From Clostridiales bacterium (GTDB lineage: Bacteria > Bacillota > Clostridia > Lachnospirales > Lachnospiraceae), in the NCBI GenBank assembly GCA_018376135.1, contig JAHABX010000007.1, forward strand, positions 61,057 through 125,056: a stretch of DNA of 64,000 nucleotides, read 5' to 3'. The number at the start of each line of letters is the position of its first letter. Positions within the stretch are counted from its first letter, which is position 1. Position numbers and translations under genes: made by a program. Below are positions 53,268 to 62,934 of this stretch, one piece after another. Under the pieces are notes generated by a model. It was not told where the DNA came from and did not search any database. It saw only the letters and a list, made by a program, of their open reading frames with translations.

Positions 53268-53477
53268 CTATGGAACCGGATCATATCCTCCCTTTGAGAA
53301 CGGATTACACCTTAAGATCCTCCATACTGCCAATAAACCGCCCTTCACTGCTCCATATTTCTGGACTGCCTCCAGACCATATTGTGAGCAGCTTGGATAA
53401 TAAGGGCATTTTGTGCTTTTTAACGGTGATAAATATTTCTGATAGAACTTTATCAGATAAATTAATATCATTTTCAT
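53268..53477 (-). CDS. yidD: Membrane protein insertion efficiency factor YidD
   Basis: 69 residues. Typical motif YQKYLSPLKSTKCPYYPSCS and RCNPFSKGGYDPVP. Small membrane-associated helper of YidC. Its start overlaps the end of rnpA by four bases. Confidence 0.96.
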   Translation of the reverse strand: MKMILIYLIKFYQKYLSPLKSTKCPYYPSCSQYGLEAVQKYGAVKGGLLAVWRILRCNPFSKGGYDPVP

Positions 53478-53809
53478 TTTAATATTCCATGAAGTTTTCC
53501 CAAATGAATCAGTGCACTTTCAATCTCCTGACAGGATCTGTCCTTTGCACTGTTCCTTGCGATTACTACCATATCCAAACCACTATTGAATATGTCTTCC
53601 TGTAGTCTGTAACTTTCCCTGATCAACCGGGTCACTCTGTGTCTTACAACACTGTTGCCGACCTTCTTACTGACGGATATTCCCAAACGGTTCCGCTCTG
53701 TCTGATTCTCCAGTACGTACATGACAAGGTATCGATTCGCATAGGAATTTCCCTCTCTGTATACCTTCTGAAAATCAGCATTATGCTTTAAGGACTCTGA
53801 AAATTTCAT
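53474..53809 (-). CDS. rnpA: Ribonuclease P protein component
   Basis: 111 residues. The RNase P protein signature is VRHRVTRLIRESYR (about residues 54-67) with NRLGISVSKKVGNSV before it. It helps the RNA subunit mature tRNA 5' ends. Placed directly after rpmH as in nearly all bacteria. Confidence 0.97.
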   Translation of the reverse strand: MKFSESLKHNADFQKVYREGNSYANRYLVMYVLENQTERNRLGISVSKKVGNSVVRHRVTRLIRESYRLQEDIFNSGLDMVVIARNSAKDRSCQEIESALIHLGKLHGILK

Positions 53810-53856
53810 TGAATCTCCTTATAAAAGCCTAGAAGAAAAGGCCACATATATGCGGC

Positions 53857-53991
53857 CTACGCTGATAATTTCTTTCTTCCTTTTAATCTTCTGGCTGCTA
53901 AAACTTTTCTTCCGCCCGGAGTACTCATTCTAGCTCTGAAACCATGAACTTTCGCTCTGGAACGTTTCTTAGGCTGAAATGTCATTTTCAT
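53857..53991 (-). CDS. rpmH: 50S ribosomal protein L34
   Basis: 44 residues, starting MKMTFQPKKRSRAKVHGF and ending GRKKLSA; the full L34 family pattern. It is shorter than most gene-calling cut-offs. GGAGGTGCC lies before the ATG at 53991. A small hairpin GGCC-GCATATATG-TGGCC follows the stop before rnpA. Confidence 0.98.
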   Translation of the reverse strand: MKMTFQPKKRSRAKVHGFRARMSTPGGRKVLAARRLKGRKKLSA

Positions 53992-54048
53992 AATTGAGGC
54001 ACCTCCTTACCTTCTCATTACTACCATATGTTAAAAAACACTATTTCA

Positions 54049-54077
54049 ATTATACGCAGTCAACCCCTATAAGTCAA
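54049..54077 (-). promoter_or_regulatory. rpmH promoter
   Basis: Minus strand TTGACT (54077-54072), 17-base spacer, TATAAT (54054-54049). Confidence 0.85.
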
Positions 54078-54107
54078 GCAAATCCGGCATTTTTTCAACA
54101 AAAAAAG

Positions 54108-54158
54108 TTATACACATTATTGTGGATAACTTGTGGATAATTTGTGAATATATCCACG
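54108..54158. other. oriC DnaA-box cluster upstream of dnaA
   Basis: DnaA boxes: TTATACACA (54108-54116), TGTGGATAA (54121-54129), TGTGGATAA (54132-54140) and ATATCCACG (54150-54158). The next 80 bases up to dnaA are AT-rich and could unwind. Gene orientation switches here from minus to plus, as expected at the origin. Confidence 0.92.
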
Positions 54159-54186
54159 TTCTTTTCACTTATAAAACAGATAATTG

Positions 54187-54215
54187 TTGATATCTTCACC
54201 ATTTTATTGTATTAT
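54187..54215 (+). promoter_or_regulatory. dnaA promoter
   Basis: TTGATA (54187-54192), 17-base spacer, TATTAT (54210-54215), just downstream of the DnaA boxes, consistent with self-control by DnaA. Confidence 0.7.
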
Positions 54216-54280
54216 TTAATTTGAGAGACTAGCCATATATGGAATATTTATGGCACTATAATAATTCAGGAGATAAGGAT

Positions 54281-55654
54281 ATGGATACACAACTGGAACT
54301 GTTAAGTGAAAAATGGAATGGTATTCTTCAGACCATCAGACAGGACAATGGTCTTTCTGATGTGGCGTTTAAGACCTGGCTCTTACCACTCAAGATTTTT
54401 CGTATGGAAGACCATGTTTTAAAAATAACAGCTCCTTTTGAACAGGCCGTTACCTATATTGAAAATAAATACAAGACATTTCTCTATGTGGCTGTTGCAG
54501 AGGCCATGGGGGAGGAATATGAGATCAGGATCATTACAGAGGAAGAGGCGGAGAAAGAGAAGCCTTTCATACCCCAGCCCAAAAAAGCACAGGTAAAAAG
54601 AGAGCTTGACGACCAGAAAACGAATCTGAATCCCAAATATACCTTTGATACCTTTGTCATCGGAAGCAATAACCGCTTTGCTCATGCTGCTTCTGTGGCT
54701 GTGGCAGAATCTCCCGGAAAGGAATATAATCCACTTTTTCTTTACGGAGGCGTTGGTCTCGGAAAAACACATCTGATGCATTCCGTTGCCCATTATATCC
54801 TTCAGGAAGATCCCAGTAAAAAGGTACTCTATGTTACCTCTGAGGTATTTACCAACGAACTGATTGATTCTATTCGTAACGGCAATAATACAAGTATGAC
54901 AAAATTCCGTGAGAAATACCGGAATATTGACGTGCTTCTGATCGATGACGTGCAGTTCATCATTGGTAAAGAAAGTACACAGGAAGAATTTTTCCATACA
55001 TTTAATGCGCTTCACAGTGCAAACAAGCAGATCATTATCTCCAGTGACCGCCCTCCAAAGGATATGGAGACGCTGGAGGCAAGACTTCAGTCCCGATTTG
55101 AGTGGGGACTGATCGCAGATATCTCTTCTCCTGATTATGAAACCCGAATGGCGATCCTGCGCAAAAAGGAAGAGATCGACGGTTATAATATTGATGACGA
55201 GGTCATCCGCTATATAGCAACCAATATCAAATCCAATATTCGGGAGCTGGAAGGCGCCCTGAATAAGCTGGTTGCACTTTCCAATCTGGAAAAAAGAGAA
55301 ATCAATATATCCATGGCAGAGGAAGTTTTAAAGGATATTATTTCTCCGAATAATAAAAGGGAAGTGACTCCACAAGTCATTCTGGATGTGGTAGCTGAAC
55401 ATTACGGAGTTTCTTCCAGCGATATTATCGGAGGAAAGCGTAATGCAGAGATCGTTGTTCCCCGTCAGATCGTTATGTATCTTTGCAGAGAAGTAACGGA
55501 TACTTCCTACAAAGCCATCGGCATCTTACTGGGCAACCGGGACCACTCCACGATCATCAGCGGAGACAATAAGGTACGTGAAAAGCTCCAGGCGGATGAC
55601 ACCAAGCTGAAAAACAACATCGATATCATCCGCAAAAAACTGAGTGCAAATTAA
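54281..55654 (+). CDS. dnaA: Chromosomal replication initiator protein DnaA
   Basis: 457 residues. Domain I (residues 1-80), a short charged linker, AAA+ domain with Walker A GGVGLGKTH and Walker B LLIDDVQF, and domain IV with the DnaA-box reader GNRDHSTII. It opens oriC. The ATG at 54281 follows AGGAGATAAGG; the upstream ATG at 54239 lacks a site and adds 14 residues not seen in the family. Confidence 0.97.
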   Translation: MDTQLELLSEKWNGILQTIRQDNGLSDVAFKTWLLPLKIFRMEDHVLKITAPFEQAVTYIENKYKTFLYVAVAEAMGEEYEIRIITEEEAEKEKPFIPQPKKAQVKRELDDQKTNLNPKYTFDTFVIGSNNRFAHAASVAVAESPGKEYNPLFLYGGVGLGKTHLMHSVAHYILQEDPSKKVLYVTSEVFTNELIDSIRNGNNTSMTKFREKYRNIDVLLIDDVQFIIGKESTQEEFFHTFNALHSANKQIIISSDRPPKDMETLEARLQSRFEWGLIADISSPDYETRMAILRKKEEIDGYNIDDEVIRYIATNIKSNIRELEGALNKLVALSNLEKREINISMAEEVLKDIISPNNKREVTPQVILDVVAEHYGVSSSDIIGGKRNAEIVVPRQIVMYLCREVTDTSYKAIGILLGNRDHSTIISGDNKVREKLQADDTKLKNNIDIIRKKLSAN

Positions 55655-55934
55655 ACTTACTATATAATAGGAAGGAATTCTTCTCAGGTTATAAACATTC
55701 TGCTGTTTATAGCATGTAGACAAGATGTGGAAAAGTTGAGAACTTTTTCGAGGCTGTTCATAACTTTCTTTTTTTGAACCGTCTTCCGGGGACATTTCCA
55801 CATCTGTTTCCATTCACTTTTTCCTTTATCTACGGGGCCTTTCGGACTTATGCACCAATCCACAGCCCCTACGACTATGAAGACTGATTTACACCATAAA
55901 AAAATAGTTGAACACAACGAAAGGAGTTATTCAC
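55655..55934. other. dnaA-dnaN spacer with a second set of DnaA-box-like sites
   Basis: No gene. GATGTGGAAA at about 55733-55742 and TTTCCACATC at about 55794-55803 are inverted near-consensus DnaA boxes, and AATCCACAG lies near 55857. Together with the cluster before dnaA this suggests an origin in two parts around dnaA. Confidence 0.5.
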
Positions 55935-57047
55935 ATGAAGTTAATCTGTTCCAAAGCAAATCTCCTTAAAGGAGTTAACATTGTTTCCAAAGCAGTTCCA
56001 TCTAAAACGACCATGTCCATTCTGGAATGCATTCTAATCGATGCTTCTACCAATGAAATTAAATTAACTGCAAATGATATGGAGCTTGGCATCGAGACCC
56101 GTATTGAAGGGGAGATCCTTCAAAAGGGAATCATTGCTGTAGATGCGAAGGTATTTGCGGAAATCATAAGAAAGCTTCCGGATAACGAAGTAACAATTGA
56201 AAGCAGCAGTAACTATCAGATATCCATAACCTGTGAAAAAGCACATTTTAATATTTCAGGAAAATCAGGAGAAGATTTCTCCTATCTTCCATATATCGAA
56301 AAAACAGATTTTATCTCTCTTTCTCAATTTACATTAAAAGAAGTGATCCGTCAGACGATTTTCTCTATTGCTGACAACGATAATAATAAATTGATGACAG
56401 GAGAGCTTTTTGAGGTACATAATAATGAGCTGAAGGTAATTTCTCTGGATGGTCACCGTATTTCTATCAGAAAGATAGAATTAAAGGACAGTTATGCTGA
56501 CAGAAAGGTGATCGTTCCCGGAAAATCGCTTCAGGAGATCAGTAAGATCCTGTCAGGTGAGACAGAAGATGAAGTTCGTATTTTCTTCACCGGCAATCAT
56601 ATTGTATTTGAATTTGATACAACTACGGTCGTGTCACGTCTGATTGAAGGCGAGTATTTCAAAATTAATCAGATGTTATCCAGTGATTACGAGACGAAGT
56701 TTGTGATCAATAAAAAGGAGCTGTTAAGCTGTATCGACCGTGCGACTCTTCTGGTAAAGGAAGGCGATAAAAAGCCGATCATCTTCCGTATTACCAATGA
56801 GAATATGGAGATCAATATCAATTCCCAGCTTGGTTCCATGAAAGAGGATATTGATATTGAGAAGGAAGGAAAGGATATCCTGATTGGATTTAATCCCAAA
56901 TTCCTCATAGATGCACTGCGTGTCATTGATGATGAAAATGTAACCATTTATATGGTGAACCCGAAGGCTCCCTGCTATATCAGAGATGATGAGCAGAAAT
57001 ATATTTATCTGATCCTTCCGGTAAACTTTAATTCCGCAGTTAATTGA
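55935..57047 (+). CDS. dnaN: DNA polymerase III subunit beta (sliding clamp)
   Basis: 370 residues with the three repeated clamp domains; N-terminal MKLICSKANLLKGVN and C-terminal YLILPVNF. It tethers the polymerase to DNA. AAAGGAG precedes ATG 55935; the track start 55908 is upstream of this site. Confidence 0.97.
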   Translation: MKLICSKANLLKGVNIVSKAVPSKTTMSILECILIDASTNEIKLTANDMELGIETRIEGEILQKGIIAVDAKVFAEIIRKLPDNEVTIESSSNYQISITCEKAHFNISGKSGEDFSYLPYIEKTDFISLSQFTLKEVIRQTIFSIADNDNNKLMTGELFEVHNNELKVISLDGHRISIRKIELKDSYADRKVIVPGKSLQEISKILSGETEDEVRIFFTGNHIVFEFDTTTVVSRLIEGEYFKINQMLSSDYETKFVINKKELLSCIDRATLLVKEGDKKPIIFRITNENMEININSQLGSMKEDIDIEKEGKDILIGFNPKFLIDALRVIDDENVTIYMVNPKAPCYIRDDEQKYIYLILPVNFNSAVN

Positions 57048-57064
57048 TAAAAGAGAGATGAATT

Positions 57065-57274
57065 ATGTTAACTATTAAATTAAGAGATGATTATATTAAG
57101 CTTGGGCAGGCTTTAAAGGCTGTCGGACTTGCAGGCTCAGGTGTAGATGCAAAGTTTGCGATACAGGATGGGCTTGTAAAAGTAAACGGTGAGACGGAAT
57201 ATCAGAGAGGGAAGAAGCTTTACGATGGAGATCAGATCACTTATGACGGAGAGACGGTTAAGATCGTAAAGTAA
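57065..57274 (+). CDS. yaaA: S4-domain RNA-binding protein YaaA
   Basis: 69 residues with an S4 RNA-binding fold (IKLGQALKAVGLAGSGVDAK and VNGETEYQRGKKL). Always found between dnaN and recF in Firmicutes, and possibly linked to ribosome assembly (RlbA). It is 17 bases after dnaN. Confidence 0.93.
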   Translation: MLTIKLRDDYIKLGQALKAVGLAGSGVDAKFAIQDGLVKVNGETEYQRGKKLYDGDQITYDGETVKIVK

Positions 57275-57289
57275 ACATTTGGTGCGATT

Positions 57290-58375
57290 ATGGTCATAAA
57301 ATCTATGAGTCTTCAGAATTATCGGAATTATAAGACATTAAACCTTGATTTTGATTCAGATACGAATATATTTTATGGTGATAATGCCCAGGGGAAGACA
57401 AATATTCTGGAAGCAGTCTATGTAAGCGGGACGACCAGATCTCATCGAAGTGCAAAGGACAGAGAGCTGATCTATTTTGCAGAAGAAGAAGCTCATATTT
57501 GTACCTATGTTGAGAAAAAAGGAATGGTACATAAGATCGATATGCATCTTCGTAAGAATCGGACAAAAGGAATTGCTATTGATGGTATGCCGATCAAAAA
57601 AGCAAGTGAGCTTTTTGGGATCATTCATTTTGTATTCTTTTCGCCGGAAGATCTGAGTATTATTAAAAGCGGTCCGTCTGAGCGTAGACGATTCCTGGAT
57701 ATGGAATTATGTCAACTTGATAAGATTTATTTATATAATCTTTCAAACTATAATAAGATTGTCCTGCAGAGAAACAAGATTTTAAAGGAGCTTTCCTGGC
57801 GTCCGGATTACAGAGAGGTGCTGGAGGTTCTTGACATTCAGCTTGTTCAGTATGGCAGTCAGATCATTAACAGGCGGAAACGCTTTACGGAGGAGCTGAA
57901 TGTGATCATCAGCAGGATCCATGAGCAGCTGTCCGGCGGACGGGAAGAGATACGGCTGGCATATGAGGCGAATGCGGAGGAAGCGGATTTTTCTGATTTA
58001 CTGAAAAGGAATCTGGAGAAGGATCTGCGCCAGAAAACGACAACTACCGGACCTCACAGAGATGACTTATCGTTTTATGTAAACGGAATCGATATTCGCC
58101 GGTTTGGTTCACAGGGTCAGCAGCGGACGGCGGCACTTTCTCTGAAGCTTTCGGAAATAGAGCTTGTAAAGCGGACGATTCATGATACGCCGGTTCTTTT
58201 GCTGGACGATGTTCTGTCTGAACTGGACAGTAACCGGCAAAACTATTTATTAAACAGCATCCGGAATATACAGACATTTCTTACCTGTACGGGACTGGAT
58301 GAACTGATAAACCACCGGTTTGCGCTTCATAAGGTATACCGGGTAACGAATGGAAAGGTAACAGTAGAGAATTAA
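57290..58375 (+). CDS. recF: DNA replication/repair protein RecF
   Basis: 361 residues, an SMC-like ABC ATPase. Walker A GDNAQGKTN at residue 30, signature SQGQQRT, Walker B LLLDDVLSELD. It loads RecA at gaps with RecO and RecR. The ribosome site (TTGGTG) is weak, so translation may depend on yaaA. Confidence 0.96.
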   Translation: MVIKSMSLQNYRNYKTLNLDFDSDTNIFYGDNAQGKTNILEAVYVSGTTRSHRSAKDRELIYFAEEEAHICTYVEKKGMVHKIDMHLRKNRTKGIAIDGMPIKKASELFGIIHFVFFSPEDLSIIKSGPSERRRFLDMELCQLDKIYLYNLSNYNKIVLQRNKILKELSWRPDYREVLEVLDIQLVQYGSQIINRRKRFTEELNVIISRIHEQLSGGREEIRLAYEANAEEADFSDLLKRNLEKDLRQKTTTTGPHRDDLSFYVNGIDIRRFGSQGQQRTAALSLKLSEIELVKRTIHDTPVLLLDDVLSELDSNRQNYLLNSIRNIQTFLTCTGLDELINHRFALHKVYRVTNGKVTVEN

Positions 58376-58389
58376 CAGGAGGCGGATAG

Positions 58390-60306
58390 ATGAGTACAGA
58401 ATATGGAGCAGATCAAATTCAGATTTTGGAAGGATTAGAAGCAGTCAGGAAGAGACCGGGAATGTATATAGGATCCACATCTGTCAGAGGCCTTCATCAT
58501 CTGGTATATGAGATTGTGGACAATTCCGTTGATGAAGCACTGGCGGGATATTGCAAACACATTCAGGTGACGGTTCATGGAGATAATTCTCTGACTGTAG
58601 AGGATGACGGGCGGGGTATTCCAACCGGCATCAATCATAAAGCAGGAAAGCCTGCAGTTGAAGTGGCATTTACGATTCTTCATGCCGGAGGTAAATTCGG
58701 CGGTGGAGGATATAAGGTATCCGGAGGTCTTCATGGAGTAGGTGCATCTGTTGTAAATGCACTTTCTGAGTGGCTGGAGGTTACTATCTGTTCGGAAGGA
58801 AAAATATACAGGCAGCGTTATGAGAGGGGACATGTGTGTTACCCTCTGGAAGTGATTGGAACCTGTATGCCAAGTAAAACAGGAACCAGCGTAACTTTTC
58901 TTCCGGATAAGGAGATATTTGAAGTAACGGAATTTGATTTTAATACCCTGCAGACCCGGTTAAGAGAGATGGCTTTCCTGACCAAAGGATTGAAGATTAC
59001 TCTGACTGATGAAAGGGAAGAGCCGGCAAGAGTAAAGACCTATCACTATGAGGGCGGTATCAAGGAATTTGTTCAGTATCTGAACAGAAGTACGACGCCC
59101 ATCTATGAGGATATTATATACTGTGAAGGAACAAAGGATGATGTGTATGTGGAGGTTGCCTTCCAGCACAATGATTCTTATTCGGAGAACTGCTACAGTT
59201 TTGTAAATAATATCAATACCCCGGAGGGCGGTACTCATCTTGCAGGTTTTAAAAATGCAATCACAAAGACCTTTAATGATTATGCAAGAAAGAACAAGCT
59301 TTTGAAGGACAGTGATGTGAATCTTTCCGGAGATGATATCCGGGAGGGATTGACTGCAATCATCAGCGTGAAGATCGGGGAGCCGCAGTTTGAAGGACAG
59401 ACCAAGCAAAAGCTCGGCAATTCAGAAGCACGGGGTGCGGTAGATAATATTGTATCGGACAGACTGACCATTTTCCTGGAGCAGAATCCTCAGGTGGCGA
59501 AGACCATTCTGGAAAAATCCATCCTCGCCCAGAGAGCAAGAGAGGCAGCCAGAAAAGCAAGAGATCTTACCAGAAGAAAATCCGCGCTGGATGGTTTTGC
59601 TCTGCCGGGTAAGCTTGCAGACTGTTCGGATAAGGATCCGGTAAACTGCGAGATCTATATTGTTGAGGGTGATTCCGCAGGCGGATCAGCAAAAACAGCA
59701 AGAAACCGTATGACTCAGGCAATCCTTCCCCTGCGCGGAAAGATCCTGAATGTGGAAAAGGCAAGACTGGATCGGATCTATTCCAACGAAGAGATCAAAT
59801 CCATGATCACTGCATTCGGCACCGGAATCCATGAGGATTTTGATATTGAGAAGCTTCGTTACCACAAGATCATCATCATGACAGATGCGGATGTGGATGG
59901 TGCTCATATCAGTACGTTATTATTGACCTTCCTTTATCGTTTTATGCCGGAACTGATCAAACAGGGATATGTATATCTGGCGCAGCCTCCTCTTTACAAG
60001 GTGGAGAAGAACAAAAAGGTATGGTATGCCTACAGCGATGAGGAACTGAACAAGATTCTGACAGATATAGGACGTGATCAGAATAATAAGATCCAGCGTT
60101 ATAAAGGACTTGGAGAGATGGATGCAGAGCAGCTCTGGGAGACGACCATGGATCCTGAGAGAAGAGTGTTGCTGCGCGTGATCATGAATGAAGAGGAATC
60201 TTCTGAGATCGACCTGACCTTTACCACTTTAATGGGAGACAAGGTAGAGCCGCGGCGGGAATTTATTGAAACCAATGCAAAATATGTGAAGAATCTGGAT
60301 ATTTAA
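58390..60306 (+). CDS. gyrB: DNA gyrase subunit B
   Basis: 638 residues. GHKL ATPase domain (YEIVDNSVDEALAG, GRGIPTG, GGKFGGGGYKVSGGLHGVG in two parts), transducer, and TOPRIM domain with EGDSAGGSA and DADVDGAHI. With GyrA it adds negative supercoils. AGGAGG precedes the ATG. Confidence 0.98.
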   Translation: MSTEYGADQIQILEGLEAVRKRPGMYIGSTSVRGLHHLVYEIVDNSVDEALAGYCKHIQVTVHGDNSLTVEDDGRGIPTGINHKAGKPAVEVAFTILHAGGKFGGGGYKVSGGLHGVGASVVNALSEWLEVTICSEGKIYRQRYERGHVCYPLEVIGTCMPSKTGTSVTFLPDKEIFEVTEFDFNTLQTRLREMAFLTKGLKITLTDEREEPARVKTYHYEGGIKEFVQYLNRSTTPIYEDIIYCEGTKDDVYVEVAFQHNDSYSENCYSFVNNINTPEGGTHLAGFKNAITKTFNDYARKNKLLKDSDVNLSGDDIREGLTAIISVKIGEPQFEGQTKQKLGNSEARGAVDNIVSDRLTIFLEQNPQVAKTILEKSILAQRAREAARKARDLTRRKSALDGFALPGKLADCSDKDPVNCEIYIVEGDSAGGSAKTARNRMTQAILPLRGKILNVEKARLDRIYSNEEIKSMITAFGTGIHEDFDIEKLRYHKIIIMTDADVDGAHISTLLLTFLYRFMPELIKQGYVYLAQPPLYKVEKNKKVWYAYSDEELNKILTDIGRDQNNKIQRYKGLGEMDAEQLWETTMDPERRVLLRVIMNEEESSEIDLTFTTLMGDKVEPRREFIETNAKYVKNLDI

Positions 60307-60326
60307 TCGGATATGGGGAATAGGTG

Positions 60327-62822
60327 ATGATGGAAGATAATATTTTTGATAAAATTCATGAGGTGGACCTGAAGAAGACCATGGAGACCTCTTATATTGA
60401 TTACGCCATGAGCGTAATTGCAGCAAGAGCGCTGCCGGATGTAAGAGATGGTTTGAAGCCGGTGCAGCGCCGCGTTCTCTACTCCATGATCGAATTGAAT
60501 AACGGACCTGATAAGCCTCATCGTAAATGTGCGCGTATTGTCGGAGATACCATGGGTAAATATCATCCTCATGGAGACAGCTCTATCTACGGAGCGCTGG
60601 TTAATATGGCACAGGAGTGGTCAACCCGTTATCCGCTGGTAGATGGGCACGGCAATTTTGGTTCTGTAGATGGAGACGGGGCTGCAGCAATGCGTTATAC
60701 AGAAGCGCGTCTCAGTAAGATTTCCATGGAGATGCTGGCTGACATTAATAAAGATACGGTTGATTTTGTGCCGAACTTTGATGAGACAGAGAGAGAACCA
60801 TCTGTATTGCCTGCCAGATATCCCAATCTTCTGGTCAATGGAACCTCCGGTATAGCGGTAGGTATGGCTACCAATATTCCGCCTCATAACCTGAGAGAGG
60901 TTATCGGAGCTGTAGTTAAAATTATTGACAATCGGATTGAGGAAGACAGAGATACGGTAATTGAAGAGATTCTTGGCATTATCAAAGGACCGGATTTTCC
61001 TACCGGTGCGGAGATTCTCGGAACTGCAGGAATTAATGAGGCATATCGGACGGGACGTGGAAAGGTCCGTGTCAGAGCCGTTACGAATATTGAGTCCATG
61101 CCCAACGGTAAGAACAGGATCATCGTGACCGAGCTTCCGTATATGGTAAATAAGGCACGTCTGATTGAGAAGATCGCAGATCTGGTAAAGGAAAAAAAGG
61201 TAGACGGAATTACAAATATAGCAGATGAATCCAGCCGTGAAGGTATGCGTATTAATATAGAGCTTCGTAAGGATGTGAATCCAAATGTTCTTCTGAATCA
61301 GCTCTATAAGCATACGCAGCTTCAGGATACTTTTGGAATTATTATGATCGCTCTGGTCAATAATGAGCCGAGAGTCCTGAATCTTCTGGATATGCTGAAA
61401 TTCTATCTGTCACATCAGGAAGATGTAATTACCAGAAGAACCAAATATGAGCTTAATAAAGCAGAGGAACGGGCTCATATTTTAAAGGGTCTTTTGATTG
61501 CGCTGGATCATATTGACCGGGTAATTCAGATTATCCGTGGTTCCCGTACGGTACAGATTGCCAAAGCAGCTCTTATGGAAGAGTTCGGACTGGATGATAT
61601 TCAGGCACAGGCAATTGTAGATATGCGTCTGCGTACACTGACCGGTCTGGAACGGGATAAGATAGAAAAGGAATACGAGGAATTAATGGCAAGGATCCAG
61701 TATCTGAAGGAAATTCTTGCAGATGAGAAAAAGCTGCTTGGAGTGATCCGTGAAGAGATCCTTCTGATATCTGAAAAATATGGAGATGAGCGTCGGACAA
61801 GCATCGGATACGATGAATTTGATCTGAGTATGGAAGATCTGATTCCGGTAGAAGATACGGTTATTACCATGACTCATCTGGGATATATCAAGAGAATGAC
61901 CGTTGATAATTTCCGCAGCCAGAACCGCGGCGGAAAAGGAATCAAGGGAATGCAGACGATCGAGGAAGATTTTATCGAAGAGATCTTTATGACAACGACC
62001 CATCACTATATTATGTTCTTTACGAATTACGGAAGGGTATATCGTCTGAAAGCGTACGAGATTCCGGAGGCAGGAAGGACTGCGAGGGGAACTGCCATCA
62101 TTAACCTGCTCCAGCTCCAGCCGGGAGAAAATATCACAGCAGTGATCGCTATCAAGGAATTTAATGACGAAAATTACCTGACCATGGCCACCAGGAATGG
62201 AATCATTAAGAAAACCTCCATGGCGGAATATTCGAATATCCGGAAAAACGGTCTCCAGGCGATCAGTCTTCGGGAAGAGGATGAGCTGATTGAAGTAAAG
62301 GTGACTGATGGGGAAAAGGATATCATTCTTATAACCAGGAATGGTATGAGCATCCGCTTCCGTGAAACGGATATTCGTACTACCGGACGTGTATCCATGG
62401 GTGTAATTGGTATGAACCTGGATAAAGAGGATGAGGTTGTTGCCATGCAGCTCAATACACAGGGAGAGTTCCTTTTGATCGTATCAGAGAACGGTCTTGG
62501 CAAGAGAACACTCATGTCGGAGTTCAATATACAGAACCGCGGCGGTAAAGGTCTGAAGTGTTATAAGATCACAGATAAGACCGGATGCGTTATGGGCGCC
62601 AAAGCAGTGAATGAGGATAACGAGATCATGATGATTACCAATGAGGGAATTATCATGAGAACCGGATGTCAGGATATTTCTGTTCTGAAACGTATTACAT
62701 CAGGCGTAAAGATCATGAACGTGGACTATGAAGCAGGTGTCAAGGTTGCAAATATTGCCAAGGTAAGAGAAGAAGTCAGAAATGAGCAGGCGGAAGAAGC
62801 TGAGGCAGAGGAAGAAGAATAA
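60327..62822 (+). CDS. gyrA: DNA gyrase subunit A
   Basis: About 831 residues. The catalytic tyrosine lies in AAAMRYTEARL. The quinolone region around HPHGDSSIY has serine at the usual resistance position (GDSSIY), the sensitive-type residue. The C-terminal six-blade wrapping domain has the GyrA box QNRGGKG near residue 533. The end is an acidic tail (EAEAEEEE). Starts at GTG 60324, ATG 60327 and ATG 60330 are all possible; 60327 fits best with GGGG upstream. Confidence 0.97.
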   Translation: MMEDNIFDKIHEVDLKKTMETSYIDYAMSVIAARALPDVRDGLKPVQRRVLYSMIELNNGPDKPHRKCARIVGDTMGKYHPHGDSSIYGALVNMAQEWSTRYPLVDGHGNFGSVDGDGAAAMRYTEARLSKISMEMLADINKDTVDFVPNFDETEREPSVLPARYPNLLVNGTSGIAVGMATNIPPHNLREVIGAVVKIIDNRIEEDRDTVIEEILGIIKGPDFPTGAEILGTAGINEAYRTGRGKVRVRAVTNIESMPNGKNRIIVTELPYMVNKARLIEKIADLVKEKKVDGITNIADESSREGMRINIELRKDVNPNVLLNQLYKHTQLQDTFGIIMIALVNNEPRVLNLLDMLKFYLSHQEDVITRRTKYELNKAEERAHILKGLLIALDHIDRVIQIIRGSRTVQIAKAALMEEFGLDDIQAQAIVDMRLRTLTGLERDKIEKEYEELMARIQYLKEILADEKKLLGVIREEILLISEKYGDERRTSIGYDEFDLSMEDLIPVEDTVITMTHLGYIKRMTVDNFRSQNRGGKGIKGMQTIEEDFIEEIFMTTTHHYIMFFTNYGRVYRLKAYEIPEAGRTARGTAIINLLQLQPGENITAVIAIKEFNDENYLTMATRNGIIKKTSMAEYSNIRKNGLQAISLREEDELIEVKVTDGEKDIILITRNGMSIRFRETDIRTTGRVSMGVIGMNLDKEDEVVAMQLNTQGEFLLIVSENGLGKRTLMSEFNIQNRGGKGLKCYKITDKTGCVMGAKAVNEDNEIMMITNEGIIMRTGCQDISVLKRITSGVKIMNVDYEAGVKVANIAKVREEVRNEQAEEAEAEEEE

Positions 62823-62828
62823 AGTATA

Positions 62829-62863
62829 AAAAAGGGGATGGGGCTGCATCATCCCCTTTTTTA
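62829..62863 (+). terminator. Terminator after gyrA
   Basis: AAAAGGGGATG pairs with CATCCCCTTTT around a 9-base loop and ends in TTTTTT. Confidence 0.9.
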
Positions 62864-62934
62864 TAAACAGAAACACAGGAAAATGTGGATAACGCAGTAA
62901 AAAAATCTTCAAACTGTGGATATGGGAGATACGA

